Positions 31,421 through 40,701 are shown, counted from the stretch's first letter. The stretch is DNA of 64,000 nt from Tetragenococcus halophilus (GCF_021474685.1 NZ_JAKEIT010000009.1:1-64000), one strand, 5' to 3'. Numbers and translations: made by a program. Notes: a model not told the origin generated them from the letters alone.

Positions 31421-32188
31421 ATGGAAACTATTACGAATTTTAGAGATTTAGGTGGTATAAAAAATCGTGAAGGTCAAGTATTAGCTGAAAAAAAGTTACT
31501 ACGTTCTGGAGAATTAAGTAAAGTCTCACAGCAAGATCAAAACGAATTATTGGATAACTATCGATTGGGAAAGATCACCGATTTACGTTCAACCCAAGAA
31601 ATCGAAGAACGTCCTGATGAACATTTTAAAAACACGGATTATGTACATATTGATATCTTTAAAAATGTTAAAGGACAAGGAACAGGTCTTGATGACTTTA
31701 AACAAATTTTTTCACCTGATACAGCTAGAAATTATATGAAAGAAACCTACCGTACGATGGCAGTCAACCCTAGTGCACAAGAAGGTTTTAAAAAAGTGAT
31801 TGAATCAGCCCTAAGTGTTGATTCTAATAAGAGTTTTCTTTTTCATTGTTTCGCTGGAAAAGACCGTACGGGGATTTCAGCCACTTTGCTATTAGAAATT
31901 TTAAATGTGCCTAAGGAAACGATCTATAAAGACTATCTAGCAACGAATGCTATGCGCGTACAAGAAAACGATGAAATCATAGCTAAAGCAATCAAGGAAG
32001 GTACAGATAGTAAAACAATCGAAGCATTAAAAATCGCTTTAACCGTTGATTCTTCTTATTTAGATACCTTCTATCAAATGATTAATGAAGAATTCGGTGG
32101 CATAAAAAATTATTTAACAAATGAATTAGGAATTACTTCTAGCATGCAAAATGAAGTACGTTCTTTATATTTAGCAAATAATAAATAG
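31421..32188 (+). CDS. Tyrosine-protein phosphatase, Y_phosphatase3 family
   Basis: This 255-residue protein has the N-terminal family mark NFRDLGG and the phosphate loop HCFAGKDRTG, with Cys143 as nucleophile and Arg149 binding the phosphate. The extra Asp before the arginine (GKDR) is typical of the MptpB/LipA-like group that acts on phosphotyrosine, and sometimes on phosphoserine or phosphoinositides. No secretion signal is visible, so it should act in the cytoplasm. It is followed 23 bp later by a small membrane protein gene. The substrate is unknown. Confidence 0.9.
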   Translation: METITNFRDLGGIKNREGQVLAEKKLLRSGELSKVSQQDQNELLDNYRLGKITDLRSTQEIEERPDEHFKNTDYVHIDIFKNVKGQGTGLDDFKQIFSPDTARNYMKETYRTMAVNPSAQEGFKKVIESALSVDSNKSFLFHCFAGKDRTGISATLLLEILNVPKETIYKDYLATNAMRVQENDEIIAKAIKEGTDSKTIEALKIALTVDSSYLDTFYQMINEEFGGIKNYLTNELGITSSMQNEVRSLYLANNK

Positions 32189-32211
32189 CGTGGTATTGGA
32201 GGAATACTAAG

Positions 32212-32397
32212 TTGACAGTCAAACGCTTTGTCCAATTATTTATTTGTTATTTTATCTCCATTGCTATAGCGATCTTAGTTACTAACTTATTTTCAATCAC
32301 TAATATCTGGCTAGCTATAGTTTTGGTTGCGGTAATTGGTTATATTGTTTTAATTATCCCCTTAACCATATTGACACTCTCAAAACAAAAGAAATAA
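32212..32397 (+). CDS. Small two-helix membrane protein, unknown function
   Basis: This 61-residue protein is almost entirely two hydrophobic helices (about residues 5-27 and 32-54) with a basic SKQKK tail, so it is probably an integral membrane protein with both ends inside. The start is TTG, with a clear GGAGGAA ribosome site before it. It shares a transcript with the tyrosine phosphatase and ends at a terminator. I do not recognise a family. Confidence 0.7.
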   Translation: MTVKRFVQLFICYFISIAIAILVTNLFSITNIWLAIVLVAVIGYIVLIIPLTILTLSKQKK

Positions 32398-32425
32398 AAA
32401 CGGCTGTCTTTTAACAGTCGTTTTT
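32396..32425. terminator. Bidirectional terminator between the small membrane gene and the amidohydrolase
   Basis: A 12-bp stem with one G/T-type mismatch (32396-32407 with 32414-32425) has A5 on the left and T5 on the right and lies between two convergent genes. Confidence 0.8.
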
Positions 32426-32443
32426 ATTTTGCCTTTATTTAAA

Positions 32444-33640
32444 TTATAAAGAAAATACAATATTGCCTTTATAATAGCTTGTACAGACAGCTGACTTTCG
32501 TGCAACAAATTCAGCACTGCATGAACTATCAGCCAGTATAAATGTAGCCTCATCGCCTTCTTTGAGCCATAGATCCTCTCCTACTGTCTTTTTACCTGTG
32601 ACTAGTTCCATACAATCCGTCAAACCATCTTGGGTTGTTATACCGAAAATTTCAGCGTATCGGTTTAATTTCTCCAGTATATTGCCATTGCCAAAAGGTG
32701 ACCATGAATCATAAACATTGTCACAGCCCAAAGAAACATTCACCCCATAACGACGCAATTCTTCTAAAGGTGGAATCACCCCATCAAGAGGCACACTTGA
32801 AATAATAGAAATTTGTTGATCGGCTAATTCTTGGAAAAATTCTTTACGTTCATCTCCCCTAAAATCATTTAAACCAAAAGCATGACTCACCGTTACTTTA
32901 TTTTGCCAATTGCTTTCTTTTGTCAATTTTAATAGTTCATAAAATGTTTTCTTTCCTTCTTCTGCCCGTTCGTGTACGTGAATATCGATAGGTACATTAA
33001 ACTTTGTAGCTAAATCAAAGGTATAATATAAGGATTTTTCTGTATCTTTATCCAGTACAGTCGGATCCACTCCTCCAATAAAATCCGCGCCGCTTGCTAA
33101 GGCTGTTTGGACATCTTGGTAGGCATTAGATAAAAGCATACCGTGTTGAGGAAAAGCAACTAATTGATAAGCAAATTTTTCTTGGTACTCTTTTAAAGCC
33201 TCCATAGTTTGCTGTAAGAACTTCTGTCCCACTTTTGGATGAACATCTATATGTGAACGAAAAAAACTGACGCCATGCTGTCTTTCTCTTTCAATTAAAT
33301 GTTTCATGCGCTCAGACAGTGGACTCTCTAAAGCGTTTAGTTCAGGAATTTCTTTTGTAAATCGCTCGATGATTGAATTAGCAGGGCTAATTGGCTGCCA
33401 GTTCGTACCTAACTTAGTTTTATCAAAATGACAATGCATTTCTCGAATACCAGGTAAAAGCAAATACTTTTGACCATCAATCTTTTCATAGCCGTCTTCT
33501 ATTTGCTTGTGATTTTGAATTTTACTTACCTTACCACTTTCAATGAATAAGTCGACTAACTGTGTATTAGTTCCTGAAATAAATTCCCCTTCTTTTGTAT
33601 AAGATGTTTCAATTTTGACATTTTGCAACCATTTTCCCAT
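32444..33640 (-). CDS. Amidohydrolase family protein, cytosine-deaminase-like
   Basis: This 398-residue metal-dependent hydrolase has the usual set of ligands: HCHFDKT near residue 70, HVHE in the middle, VSHAFG, and LGCDNVYDSW near residue 310, in the pattern of CodA-type cytosine deaminases and related imidazole or triazine deaminases. The N- and C-terminal beta-strands of the amidohydrolase sandwich are present. The exact substrate is unclear. Its ATG, with an AAGGAG site, follows thrC by 13 bp, an unexpected partner. Confidence 0.85.
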   Translation of the reverse strand: MGKWLQNVKIETSYTKEGEFISGTNTQLVDLFIESGKVSKIQNHKQIEDGYEKIDGQKYLLLPGIREMHCHFDKTKLGTNWQPISPANSIIERFTKEIPELNALESPLSERMKHLIERERQHGVSFFRSHIDVHPKVGQKFLQQTMEALKEYQEKFAYQLVAFPQHGMLLSNAYQDVQTALASGADFIGGVDPTVLDKDTEKSLYYTFDLATKFNVPIDIHVHERAEEGKKTFYELLKLTKESNWQNKVTVSHAFGLNDFRGDERKEFFQELADQQISIISSVPLDGVIPPLEELRRYGVNVSLGCDNVYDSWSPFGNGNILEKLNRYAEIFGITTQDGLTDCMELVTGKKTVGEDLWLKEGDEATFILADSSCSAEFVARKSAVCTSYYKGNIVFSL

Positions 33641-33653
33641 GACAAACTCCTTC

Positions 33654-35123
33654 TTATTTTAGATTCAGTTCTTTTTCTACATAATGCATCATTTCTTCAG
33701 CAGTAATTTTATCATTATGCTTAGTTTCTGCATTTTCTAATTCCTTTATCGCCGCAGGAACCGAAACTTCAGCAAATGTTTCCAGCTTATTGATCGCTGC
33801 TTTTTCACCCTCTTTACTGATCGCTTGAAGTACCGCTTGGGGAAACTTGTAAGGACTAGCCGTCGAAAGAATAACAGTTGGTAACATTTTTTCTTCATAC
33901 TTGTTCGCCACACAAGTTGCCACAGCTGTGTGCGGATCGATAACATAGTTTCCTTTTTCATAAACTTCATGGATTGTTTGAGCCGTTTCTTTCTCAGAGG
34001 CAAAATCAGCAAAAAAGTCGGACAGACCACTTTTCATCCCTGCTGTTATCTTATAATTTCCTTTCTTATTTAAGTCATCCATCAGTTGTTTTGTTTGGAC
34101 AGTATCTTCTTTTGTTAGATAAAACAATAAACGTTCTAGGTTACTAGAAACTAAAATATCCATTGATGGAGAAGACGTGACATAAAAAGGACGATTTCGA
34201 TCATAATTGCCAGTTTGGAAAAAATCTGTTAACACATTATTTTGATTAGACGCACAAATTAATCGACGAATCGGAAGACCTATTTTTTTTGCATAAAAAC
34301 CAGCCAAGATATCGCCAAAATTTCCTGTAGGAACCGAAAAATTGACCTCTTCCCCACTCTCTATTTTTCCCGATTTTACTAACCGCGTATAGGCATAAAC
34401 ATAATAAACGATCTGCGGGACCAAACGGCCAATGTTAATAGAATTTGCTGAAGAGAATACTTTATTATTTTCTGCCATTTTACTACGTAAGTTCTCATCA
34501 TTAAAAAGTTCTTTTACTTTTCTTTGTGCATCATCGAAGTTTCCTTCAATTGCAGCAACAAAGGTATTTTCTCCTTTTTGAGTAATCATCTGCTTTTTTT
34601 GAATGGGACTGACGCCATTTTCAGGATAAAAAACGATGATTCTAGTATTTTTGACATCAGCAAATCCTTCCATAGCTGATTTCCCAGTATCGCCAGAAGT
34701 TGCTGTAAGAATAACAATTTCTTTATCCATATTATTTTTCTGTGCTGCTTTTTTCATTAAGTGCGGCAAGATGGATAGCGCGATGTCTTTAAAGGCTAAT
34801 GTTGGGCCATGAAATAATTCTAAATAATACTGATCGCCTACTTTTACTAAAGGGGTGATTTCTTGATCATCAAATTTTTGATCATAGGCCTTATCAATAC
34901 ATTCGTGTAATTCCTCTTGAGTGAAATCAGGTAAAAATAATTGCATGATCAAAGCCGCGATTTCTTGATAGCTTTGATTAGCTAAATGTTTAAAATCTAA
35001 ATCAGTTTCAGGGATTTCTGTAGGGACATATAATCCGCCATCTACAGCCAATCCTTGCAAAATCGCTTGCGAAGCTGAAACGATATTCTCAGAATCTCTA
35101 GTGCTTTTATAAAATAAAGTCAT
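33654..35123 (-). CDS. thrC: Threonine synthase
   Basis: This 489-residue PLP enzyme converts O-phosphohomoserine to threonine. The N-terminal family mark is FYKSTRD...QGLAVDGGLYVP, the PLP lysine is Lys112 in GPTLAFKDIALS, and the phosphate loop TATSGDTGKSAM follows. Length fits the long (fungal/E. coli-like) class. No homoserine kinase or dehydrogenase gene is adjacent; instead an amidohydrolase gene follows in the same direction. Confidence 0.95.
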   Translation of the reverse strand: MTLFYKSTRDSENIVSASQAILQGLAVDGGLYVPTEIPETDLDFKHLANQSYQEIAALIMQLFLPDFTQEELHECIDKAYDQKFDDQEITPLVKVGDQYYLELFHGPTLAFKDIALSILPHLMKKAAQKNNMDKEIVILTATSGDTGKSAMEGFADVKNTRIIVFYPENGVSPIQKKQMITQKGENTFVAAIEGNFDDAQRKVKELFNDENLRSKMAENNKVFSSANSINIGRLVPQIVYYVYAYTRLVKSGKIESGEEVNFSVPTGNFGDILAGFYAKKIGLPIRRLICASNQNNVLTDFFQTGNYDRNRPFYVTSSPSMDILVSSNLERLLFYLTKEDTVQTKQLMDDLNKKGNYKITAGMKSGLSDFFADFASEKETAQTIHEVYEKGNYVIDPHTAVATCVANKYEEKMLPTVILSTASPYKFPQAVLQAISKEGEKAAINKLETFAEVSVPAAIKELENAETKHNDKITAEEMMHYVEKELNLK

Positions 35124-35154
35124 TGACTATCTCCTCTATTTTTTATTTCCTTTT

Positions 35155-35163
35155 AATATACCA
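35155..35163 (-). promoter_or_regulatory. Candidate extended -10 promoter for thrC
   Basis: The minus strand reads TGGTATATT about 32 bp before the thrC ATG, an extended -10 type box with a weak -35. Confidence 0.42.
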
Positions 35164-35207
35164 CAAAGCGAGAGTATTAAACATATGTATTCTTATTTTT
35201 TAACTTA

Positions 35208-35216
35208 TGGTATAGT
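35208..35216 (+). promoter_or_regulatory. Extended -10 promoter for queG
   Basis: TGGTATAGT lies about 30 bp before the queG ATG. It diverges from the thrC promoter in a 122-bp region. Confidence 0.5.
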
Positions 35217-35245
35217 AGAAAAAAAGTGCTTAGGAAGTGAAAAGC

Positions 35246-36406
35246 ATGCCAAGCCTAAAAGAAAAAATCATTGCAGAAAGTAAAAATTTAGGTATTGATA
35301 AAATCGGTTTTACAACTGCTGAACCATTTGACGAATTAAAAGAGTCTTTGGTCGCACAAAAAGCAGCTGGACATACTTCTGGCTTTGAACATAAAAATAT
35401 TGATGAACGTCTTTATCCGGAACTAACTTTTGAAAACCCACAAAGTATCATCGCGATCGCTCTAGCTTACCCAACAAAAATTCATGAAAAAGTGCCTAGA
35501 GATGAAAAGCGAGGACAAATGGCCCGTGCTTCCTGGGGAATCGATTATCATGATATCTTAAAGGATCGTCTAACAAAACTTATTGCATTTATTCAAAAAG
35601 AAGCTGTGAATACGCAAGACGCCGAAAATTGGCGTTTTTCACCACAAGTTGATACCGGAGAACTGGTGGATGTTGCTGTTGCCCAACGAGCTGGCTTAGG
35701 CTTTATCGGTCGAAACGGTTTATTGATTACAGAAGAGTACGGCTCTTTTGTCTACTTAGGAGAGATCATTACAAATATTCAATTTGAACCTGATGAGCCT
35801 GGAACTTTTGGCTGTGGTGATTGTAGACGTTGTATTACCCACTGTCCTACAGGTGCTTTATTGGGCGATGGAAAAATGGATGCACAAAAATGTCTTTCTT
35901 ATCAAACTCAGACCAAAACGATGATGCCTAAAAAATATCGCAAACAAATTCATAATGTTATCTATGGCTGTGATATTTGTCAGCTAGTTTGCCCTTATAA
36001 TCAAAGAAAAGATTTTCACTTTCATAAGGAAATGGAACCTTCAATCGATGAAGTAAGGCCTAAATTAGTTCCTTTACTATCAATTTCAAATCGAGAATTT
36101 AAAGAACAATTTGGACATTTGGCGGGAAGCTGGCGAGGAAAAAAACCTTTACAAAGAAACGCCCTGATTGCCCTAGCTAACTTAGGTGGACGAGAAAACC
36201 TAGTGAAAATATGTCAATGTCTTGAAGACGTTCGACCCGTCATTCGCGGTACTGCTGTTTGGGCGATCGGAGAATTGACGAAAAGACAACCCGAGCAAGC
36301 AATTGACCTGCTTTACGAACTACAAGAAAAAGAAATAGATGAAGAAGTTTTAACTGAATTGGAAGAAACCTTAACGATGTTAGAAGAACGCAAAAAGAAG
36401 GCTTAA
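35246..36406 (+). CDS. queG: Epoxyqueuosine reductase QueG
   Basis: This 386-residue cobalamin-dependent enzyme makes the last step of queuosine synthesis in tRNA, reducing epoxyqueuosine. Two [4Fe-4S] clusters are indicated by [16 protein letters not shown] and [11 protein letters not shown]. The C-terminal 90 residues are HEAT-like helices ([29 protein letters not shown]) that hold the tRNA. ATG at 35246 is preferred; an in-frame GTG three codons before touches the ribosome site. Because the enzyme needs vitamin B12, the cell must import or make it. Its last codons lie in a terminator shared with the convergent gene. Confidence 0.95.
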   Translation: MPSLKEKIIAESKNLGIDKIGFTTAEPFDELKESLVAQKAAGHTSGFEHKNIDERLYPELTFENPQSIIAIALAYPTKIHEKVPRDEKRGQMARASWGIDYHDILKDRLTKLIAFIQKEAVNTQDAENWRFSPQVDTGELVDVAVAQRAGLGFIGRNGLLITEEYGSFVYLGEIITNIQFEPDEPGTFGCGDCRRCITHCPTGALLGDGKMDAQKCLSYQTQTKTMMPKKYRKQIHNVIYGCDICQLVCPYNQRKDFHFHKEMEPSIDEVRPKLVPLLSISNREFKEQFGHLAGSWRGKKPLQRNALIALANLGGRENLVKICQCLEDVRPVIRGTAVWAIGELTKRQPEQAIDLLYELQEKEIDEEVLTELEETLTMLEERKKKA

Positions 36407-36424
36407 TTGCTAAGCCTTCTTTTT
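36392..36424. terminator. Bidirectional terminator formed by two overlapping 3' gene ends
   Basis: A perfect 14-bp stem (36392-36405 with 36411-36424, 5-nt loop) with A5 and T5 flanks contains both the queG stop and the stop of the leftward gene, which overlap by four bases. It can terminate both transcripts. Confidence 0.88.
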
Positions 36425-36936
36425 ACTGTCTTTTTATATAACTGTTGAAAAATCGGCGTCAATAATAAATAAAAACCACCATTTCCTATCGCATGTAATA
36501 AATCAAAGGAAAACCCTGAAATATAATAAGGCCAAAATTGCGGCATACCATAGACTTCTACATCAATACAAGCGATAATAAAACCATATAAAAACCCTGC
36601 AAAGATACTAAAAAGCGTCTGTAACGTTCGACTTTCTCGAAATATCGATACCTTGCAAAAAAGTCCCATCAAACAAATAATAATCGCAAAGGAAAAAATC
36701 TGGGAAATTGTCCAAATACCCATACCTAAATAGATATTTGTTATAAGTACAGATAAAATACTGATTAAAAGTCCACGGAAGATACCTAATTGTAAGGTAA
36801 TAATTAGAAAAATAGCTGTCATCGGTTGTATATTGGGTAAAAATTGAAATAAAAGTCGCCCTACTGTACAAGTCGCTACTGTCATGGCTAAATAGGCTAA
36901 TTCATAAGTAGAAAAAAACGAACGATCCTGCGTCAT
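36403..36936 (-). CDS. Predicted membrane protein, possible ECF transporter S component
   Basis: This 177-residue protein has about five hydrophobic helices. The N-terminal third, with [18 protein letters not shown] and a following [14 protein letters not shown] segment, resembles substrate-binding (S) components of energy-coupling-factor vitamin importers, which work with a shared EcfAA'T module encoded elsewhere. The family call is from pattern memory. It ends a leftward unit with a nucleoside deoxyribosyltransferase and another membrane protein, so a nucleoside-, base- or vitamin-like substrate is an open possibility. The stop overlaps the queG stop by 4 bp. Confidence 0.6.
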   Translation of the reverse strand: MTQDRSFFSTYELAYLAMTVATCTVGRLLFQFLPNIQPMTAIFLIITLQLGIFRGLLISILSVLITNIYLGMGIWTISQIFSFAIIICLMGLFCKVSIFRESRTLQTLFSIFAGFLYGFIIACIDVEVYGMPQFWPYYISGFSFDLLHAIGNGGFYLLLTPIFQQLYKKTVKRRLSN

Positions 36937-36948
36937 ATTACGACTCCT

Positions 36949-37611
36949 TTAACTATTTAAAAATTGAACGCGAAACTTTTCAAAATAGCTGCTACTATAT
37001 CGACTCTTATACCAAGCGAAAAAACTAAGAAAAAACGAACCAATAACATTGATCAATAAATCTCCCATGGTATCTTGCAATACTCGCTGCCCTACAAAAA
37101 CCGTATCACTACTTCTATAACGTTGTAGATTCATATCTAAAAGCATATCCCAGCTCCATTCCCAGAACTCCCAAAAAACGCCACATATTCCCGCAAAAGA
37201 AAAGCCGAAGATCAGAAATAACCAGGGCGATATTTCTGTTATATTTTGTCCTTTTAAAAACTCACTTAAGATGCCATAACCAATGGCAGTTAAAATCATC
37301 GGACTTACTAAATGTAATAGCTTATCCCACAAAGGAATAAGCGTCATAAAATGTAAGCAAGTACCTAGGAAAATGGCTAAAAAAATGAAAAACCAGAAAA
37401 AATAGATAATAAAGTCGGCAAATTTTAAACGGAAAAAATGATTTAAAATCTCTGGCGCGTAGATTAAAAGAATCCCAGCAGAACATTCAACGATTTTAGT
37501 AAAAGTTGTATCAATAGCAGCAAGCCCTATAAAATATTCCCAAATAATAACAAGTAAAGTTAAAAAACCAAATAAAACTAATGTACGTTGCCACTTTACA
37601 TAGCTACTCAT
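36949..37611 (-). CDS. Predicted membrane protein, DUF2238/YjdF-like
   Basis: This 220-residue protein has about six hydrophobic helices. Conserved-looking polar residues sit in the membrane part: WDKLLHLVSP, FWEFWEWSWDMLLD and, near the C-terminus, QDTMGDLLINVIGS. This spacing of Asp, Glu and Asn is like the DUF2238/YjdF group of uncharacterised membrane proteins, which I name from memory. Its start overlaps the stop of the deoxyribosyltransferase gene by 4 bp and its stop is 12 bp before the S-component-like gene, so all three are co-expressed. Function unknown. Confidence 0.6.
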   Translation of the reverse strand: MSSYVKWQRTLVLFGFLTLLVIIWEYFIGLAAIDTTFTKIVECSAGILLIYAPEILNHFFRLKFADFIIYFFWFFIFLAIFLGTCLHFMTLIPLWDKLLHLVSPMILTAIGYGILSEFLKGQNITEISPWLFLIFGFSFAGICGVFWEFWEWSWDMLLDMNLQRYRSSDTVFVGQRVLQDTMGDLLINVIGSFFLSFFAWYKSRYSSSYFEKFRVQFLNS

Positions 37612-38099
37612 TTAGAAACGCCCTGCTGTAAAAATTGATAGATTTCAGTTAGAAGCTCTTCTTCTGTAGAAAAAATTTGACCATTTAATTTAATTAAACC
37701 AGCCGTATATAAATTCAAATAATGGAACTGATTTTCAGCTACTGTTGAAATTGCCGCTAATTTTTCTTGGTTATCAGCGCCTTCTTGCCTAGAATCTGTA
37801 TATAGGCCAAGGATCGGAATACTGTTAGCGTAAGCCACACCGATCTCAGAAGCTACACCATTATCAATGGTATTTCCATCCAATAAAGCAATCATCAGCT
37901 GACTTTCTTCTACTTGTTTAGTGTCAGCTAGCGCAATCATTTTACTATCTGCAAAAGCTGTTTTGTCATTGATCGCAGCATTTTCTTGTGGAAGATAAAT
38001 TGTAAGTTCTGTATATCTTTTTCGAATTTTATCTACTAAATAAGAATTATATAGTAAATCACTTTTAGCAAACATCGGTGCAGCAAAATAAACTTTCAT
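37608..38099 (-). CDS. Nucleoside 2-deoxyribosyltransferase
   Basis: This 163-residue enzyme exchanges or hydrolyses the base of 2'-deoxynucleosides. The N-terminal strand YFAAPMFAKSD, the middle LMIALLDGNTIDNGVASEIGVAYA motif with the nucleophile Glu85, and a short C-terminal helix match the N-deoxyribosyltransferase family of lactic bacteria. It is the first gene of a leftward unit with two membrane proteins. Its role is likely salvage of bases or deoxynucleosides. The GGAGGG ribosome site is clear. Confidence 0.85.
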   Translation of the reverse strand: MKVYFAAPMFAKSDLLYNSYLVDKIRKRYTELTIYLPQENAAINDKTAFADSKMIALADTKQVEESQLMIALLDGNTIDNGVASEIGVAYANSIPILGLYTDSRQEGADNQEKLAAISTVAENQFHYLNLYTAGLIKLNGQIFSTEEELLTEIYQFLQQGVSK

Positions 38100-38235
38100 G
38101 TAAGTCCCTCCAATAAAATTGTCCTGACCATATCGATCACAACTACTTTATCAAATCCACTCCTTAAATACTAGCAAAAAATCATTACTTCCCTTAAGCA
38201 AATCTTACAAAAAGCTTTTATTCTCCTATTTAGAT

Positions 38236-38244
38236 TGGTATAAT
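38236..38244 (+). promoter_or_regulatory. Extended -10 promoter for lepA
   Basis: TGGTATAAT, a perfect extended -10 box, lies 36 bp before the preferred lepA ATG; the -35 is poor. Confidence 0.58.
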
Positions 38245-38280
38245 TAATAAGCTGAAGGAAAAGAAATGAGGAATGATTCC

Positions 38281-40110
38281 ATGGATAATTTAGAAGAAAT
38301 GAAACAAAGACAAAAGATGATTCGTAACTTTTCAATCATCGCTCATATAGATCACGGAAAATCCACTTTAGCTGATCGCATTTTAGAACAGACACATACC
38401 GTAACCTCAAGAGAAATGCAAAATCAATTACTAGATTCGATGGATTTAGAAAGAGAACGCGGGATTACGATCAAATTAAACACAGTTGAACTAAATTATA
38501 CTGCTAAAGATGGTCAAACCTATATATTTCATTTAATCGACACTCCTGGACATGTAGACTTTTCTTATGAAGTTTCACGTAGTTTAGCGGCTTGTGAGGG
38601 CTCAATTTTAATTGTCGATGCTGCTCAAGGCATTGAAGCACAAACCTTGGCTAATGTGTATCTAGCAGTTGATAATGATTTAGAGATTTTGCCAGTTATT
38701 AATAAAATTGACCTACCAGCAGCAGATCCCGAACGTGTTCGCCGAGAAGTGGAAGATGTTATTGGTATCGACGCCAGTCAAGCAGTACTTGCTAGCGCCA
38801 AGTCAGGGCTAGGGATTGAAGAAATTTTAGAACAAATCGTAGAAAGTGTTCCTGCTCCTACAGGCGATATTCAAGCACCTTTGAAGGCTTTGATTTTTGA
38901 CTCAGTTTACGATGTCTACCGTGGCGTTGTTTTAAGTATACGTGTCATTGACGGTATCGTCCGTCCAGGGGATAAAATCCAATTGATGAACAATGGAAAA
39001 ACTTTTGAAGTTACTGAATTAGGTATTTTCTCGCCCAAAGCTATTACTCGTGATTTTCTAATGGTCGGCGATGTTGGTTACTTAACAGCTTCTATCAAAA
39101 CAGTGCAAGATACCCGTGTTGGTGATACGATCACTTTAGCCGATCACCCGGCAGAAAAAGCATTACCTGGCTATAAGCAAAAAAATCCGATGGTCTTCTG
39201 CGGGATGTATCCAGTAGATAATTCACGCTACAATGATCTACGTGAAGCATTGGAAAAACTACAATTAAATGACGCAGCCTTACAATTTGAAACAGAAACT
39301 TCACAAGCTTTAGGCTTTGGTTTTCGTTGTGGCTTTTTAGGCATGCTTCATATGGATGTTGTCCAAGAACGTTTAGAACGTGAGGCCAATCTAGAATTGA
39401 TCACAACTGCGCCTTCGGTGGTTTATCATGTGACTAAAACAGATGGCACAGAAATTGATATCGACAATCCTGCTGACTTTCCTGAAAGCTCTGCTATCGA
39501 AAAAGTTGAAGAACCTTTTGTTAAAGCAGAAATCATGGTCCCTAATGATTTTGTAGGACCGGTCATGGAGTTGTGTCAGCGAAAACGCGGCGATTTTGTC
39601 ACGATGAATTATTTGGACGATTATCGGGTAAATGTTATTTATAACATCCCTCTTTCCGAAATTGTTTTTGATTTCTTTGATAAATTGAAATCTAATACCA
39701 AAGGTTATGCTTCTTTAGATTACGAAGAATCAGGTTATCGTACAAGTAATCTGGTAAAAATGGATATCCTACTAAACGGTGACAAAGTGGATGCTTTAAG
39801 CTTTATCGTCCATCGTGAATTTGCTTATGAACGCGGTAAAGCCATCGTTGAAAAATTAAAAAGCTTGATTCCAAGACAACAGTATGAAGTACCTGTACAA
39901 GCAACTATCGGACAAAAAGTTGTCGCTCGCTCTGATATTAAGGCCCTACGTAAAAACGTATTAGCTAAATGTTATGGCGGTGATGTTTCTCGTAAACGAA
40001 AATTACTAGAAAAACAAAAAGAAGGAAAAAAACGAATGAAACAAATCGGTTCCATCGACGTGCCCCAAGAAGCCTTTCTTGCTGTACTTGAAATGGAAGA
40101 TGACGATTAA
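38281..40110 (+). CDS. lepA: Elongation factor 4 (LepA), ribosomal GTPase
   Basis: This 609-residue translation GTPase acts on stalled or mistranslocated ribosomes. G1 is AHIDHGKST, the effector region has ERGITIK, G3 is DTPGH and G4 is NKIDLPAAD. The C-terminal LepA-specific domain is present ([20 protein letters not shown]). ATG 38281 fits the family N-terminus ([11 protein letters not shown]); an in-frame ATG at 38266 also has a ribosome site and would add five residues. It stands alone with its own promoter and terminator. Confidence 0.97.
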   Translation: MDNLEEMKQRQKMIRNFSIIAHIDHGKSTLADRILEQTHTVTSREMQNQLLDSMDLERERGITIKLNTVELNYTAKDGQTYIFHLIDTPGHVDFSYEVSRSLAACEGSILIVDAAQGIEAQTLANVYLAVDNDLEILPVINKIDLPAADPERVRREVEDVIGIDASQAVLASAKSGLGIEEILEQIVESVPAPTGDIQAPLKALIFDSVYDVYRGVVLSIRVIDGIVRPGDKIQLMNNGKTFEVTELGIFSPKAITRDFLMVGDVGYLTASIKTVQDTRVGDTITLADHPAEKALPGYKQKNPMVFCGMYPVDNSRYNDLREALEKLQLNDAALQFETETSQALGFGFRCGFLGMLHMDVVQERLEREANLELITTAPSVVYHVTKTDGTEIDIDNPADFPESSAIEKVEEPFVKAEIMVPNDFVGPVMELCQRKRGDFVTMNYLDDYRVNVIYNIPLSEIVFDFFDKLKSNTKGYASLDYEESGYRTSNLVKMDILLNGDKVDALSFIVHREFAYERGKAIVEKLKSLIPRQQYEVPVQATIGQKVVARSDIKALRKNVLAKCYGGDVSRKRKLLEKQKEGKKRMKQIGSIDVPQEAFLAVLEMEDDD

Positions 40111-40113
40111 AAA

Positions 40114-40150
40114 GACGTGGAAAAGTTAATTTTAGCTTTTCCACTTTTTT
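40114..40150 (+). terminator. Terminator of lepA
   Basis: A stem of nine to ten pairs (40117-40126 with 40135-40144) ends in seven T just after the stop codon. Confidence 0.85.
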
Positions 40151-40213
40151 TACCACCAGTGCTCTCTTTTTTTATTAAAAAGTAAATTTTAATAAATTGT
40201 TCGCTTTATAAAA

Positions 40214-40227
40214 GGAACGTTTGTTCG
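40214..40227 (+). promoter_or_regulatory. LexA/DinR-type SOS box
   Basis: GGAACGTTTGTTCG contains the two half-sites GAAC and GTTC four bases apart, close to the Gram-positive LexA consensus CGAACRNRYGTTCG. It directly touches a perfect TATAAT (40228-40233), so a bound repressor would block the promoter. Confidence 0.72.
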
Positions 40228-40233
40228 TATAAT
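40228..40233 (+). promoter_or_regulatory. -10 box of the SOS-boxed small gene
   Basis: Perfect TATAAT, 34 bp before the proposed TTG start. The matching -35 (TTTATA, 40205-40210) is 17 bp upstream and only fair; the SOS box fills the spacer. Confidence 0.62.
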
Positions 40234-40266
40234 GAAGCTGACGATATTTTTAAGAAGGTGAAAAAA

Positions 40267-40623
40267 TTGAGTACATTACACGATTATGTTGATCGTAAAA
40301 GATTAAAATGGATGGGATTTTATTTATCAGAACATACGGCGCAAATCGATCAAAGCGCTTTTGAAGAATACACTACGATAGAAGAAAAAAGTGATATGGC
40401 TGAGCAGGAGATCGCAGAAATAATGGAAGAAGCTTTGCTGAAGGATAAAATAGTCGCCGTACAAAGCAATGAACTCTTGGATCATAACTACTTACCTGAT
40501 ACTATCGGAAAGATAAAAGGTTATAATGAAGATGGTATCTTCATTGAAGAGAATTTTATCGCTTATGATGCGATAAAACATATAGAATTGAAATCATATC
40601 ATAAGTGGTCTGACATTGATTAA
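40267..40623 (+). CDS. YolD-like family protein, SOS-regulated candidate
   Basis: This 118-residue protein has the YolD-like layout: an N-terminal DRKRLKWMGFYLSEHT segment, a middle helical EQEIAEIMEEALLKD part and a C-terminal small barrel (TIGKIKGYNEDGIFIEENFIAYDAIKHIEL). In other Firmicutes such genes sit just before a Y-family DNA polymerase gene (umuC/uvrX) and are induced by DNA damage. Here no polymerase follows. TTG 40267 is preferred as start, with AAGGTG six bases before; GTG 40258 is too close to the ribosome site. The upstream LexA box supports the family call. Confidence 0.7.
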   Translation: MSTLHDYVDRKRLKWMGFYLSEHTAQIDQSAFEEYTTIEEKSDMAEQEIAEIMEEALLKDKIVAVQSNELLDHNYLPDTIGKIKGYNEDGIFIEENFIAYDAIKHIELKSYHKWSDID

Positions 40624-40672
40624 ATGTCTAAGAGATCCTAGGTAAAACATAAGCTAACTTTTTATTTTTATT

Positions 40673-40701
40673 TTGACTAGCTTGTTCCCTTTTTTTGTAC
40701 T
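40673..40701 (+). promoter_or_regulatory. Promoter candidate of the AI-2E family gene
   Basis: TTGACT (40673-40678), a 17-bp spacer and TGTACT (40696-40701) lie 61 bp before the proposed GTG start. Confidence 0.45.

Noticed and set aside
38100-38265. PreQ1 or cobalamin riboswitch before the deoxyribosyltransferase unit
   Set aside because: The leader lacks the conserved preQ1 loop sequence and any B12-box-like motif.
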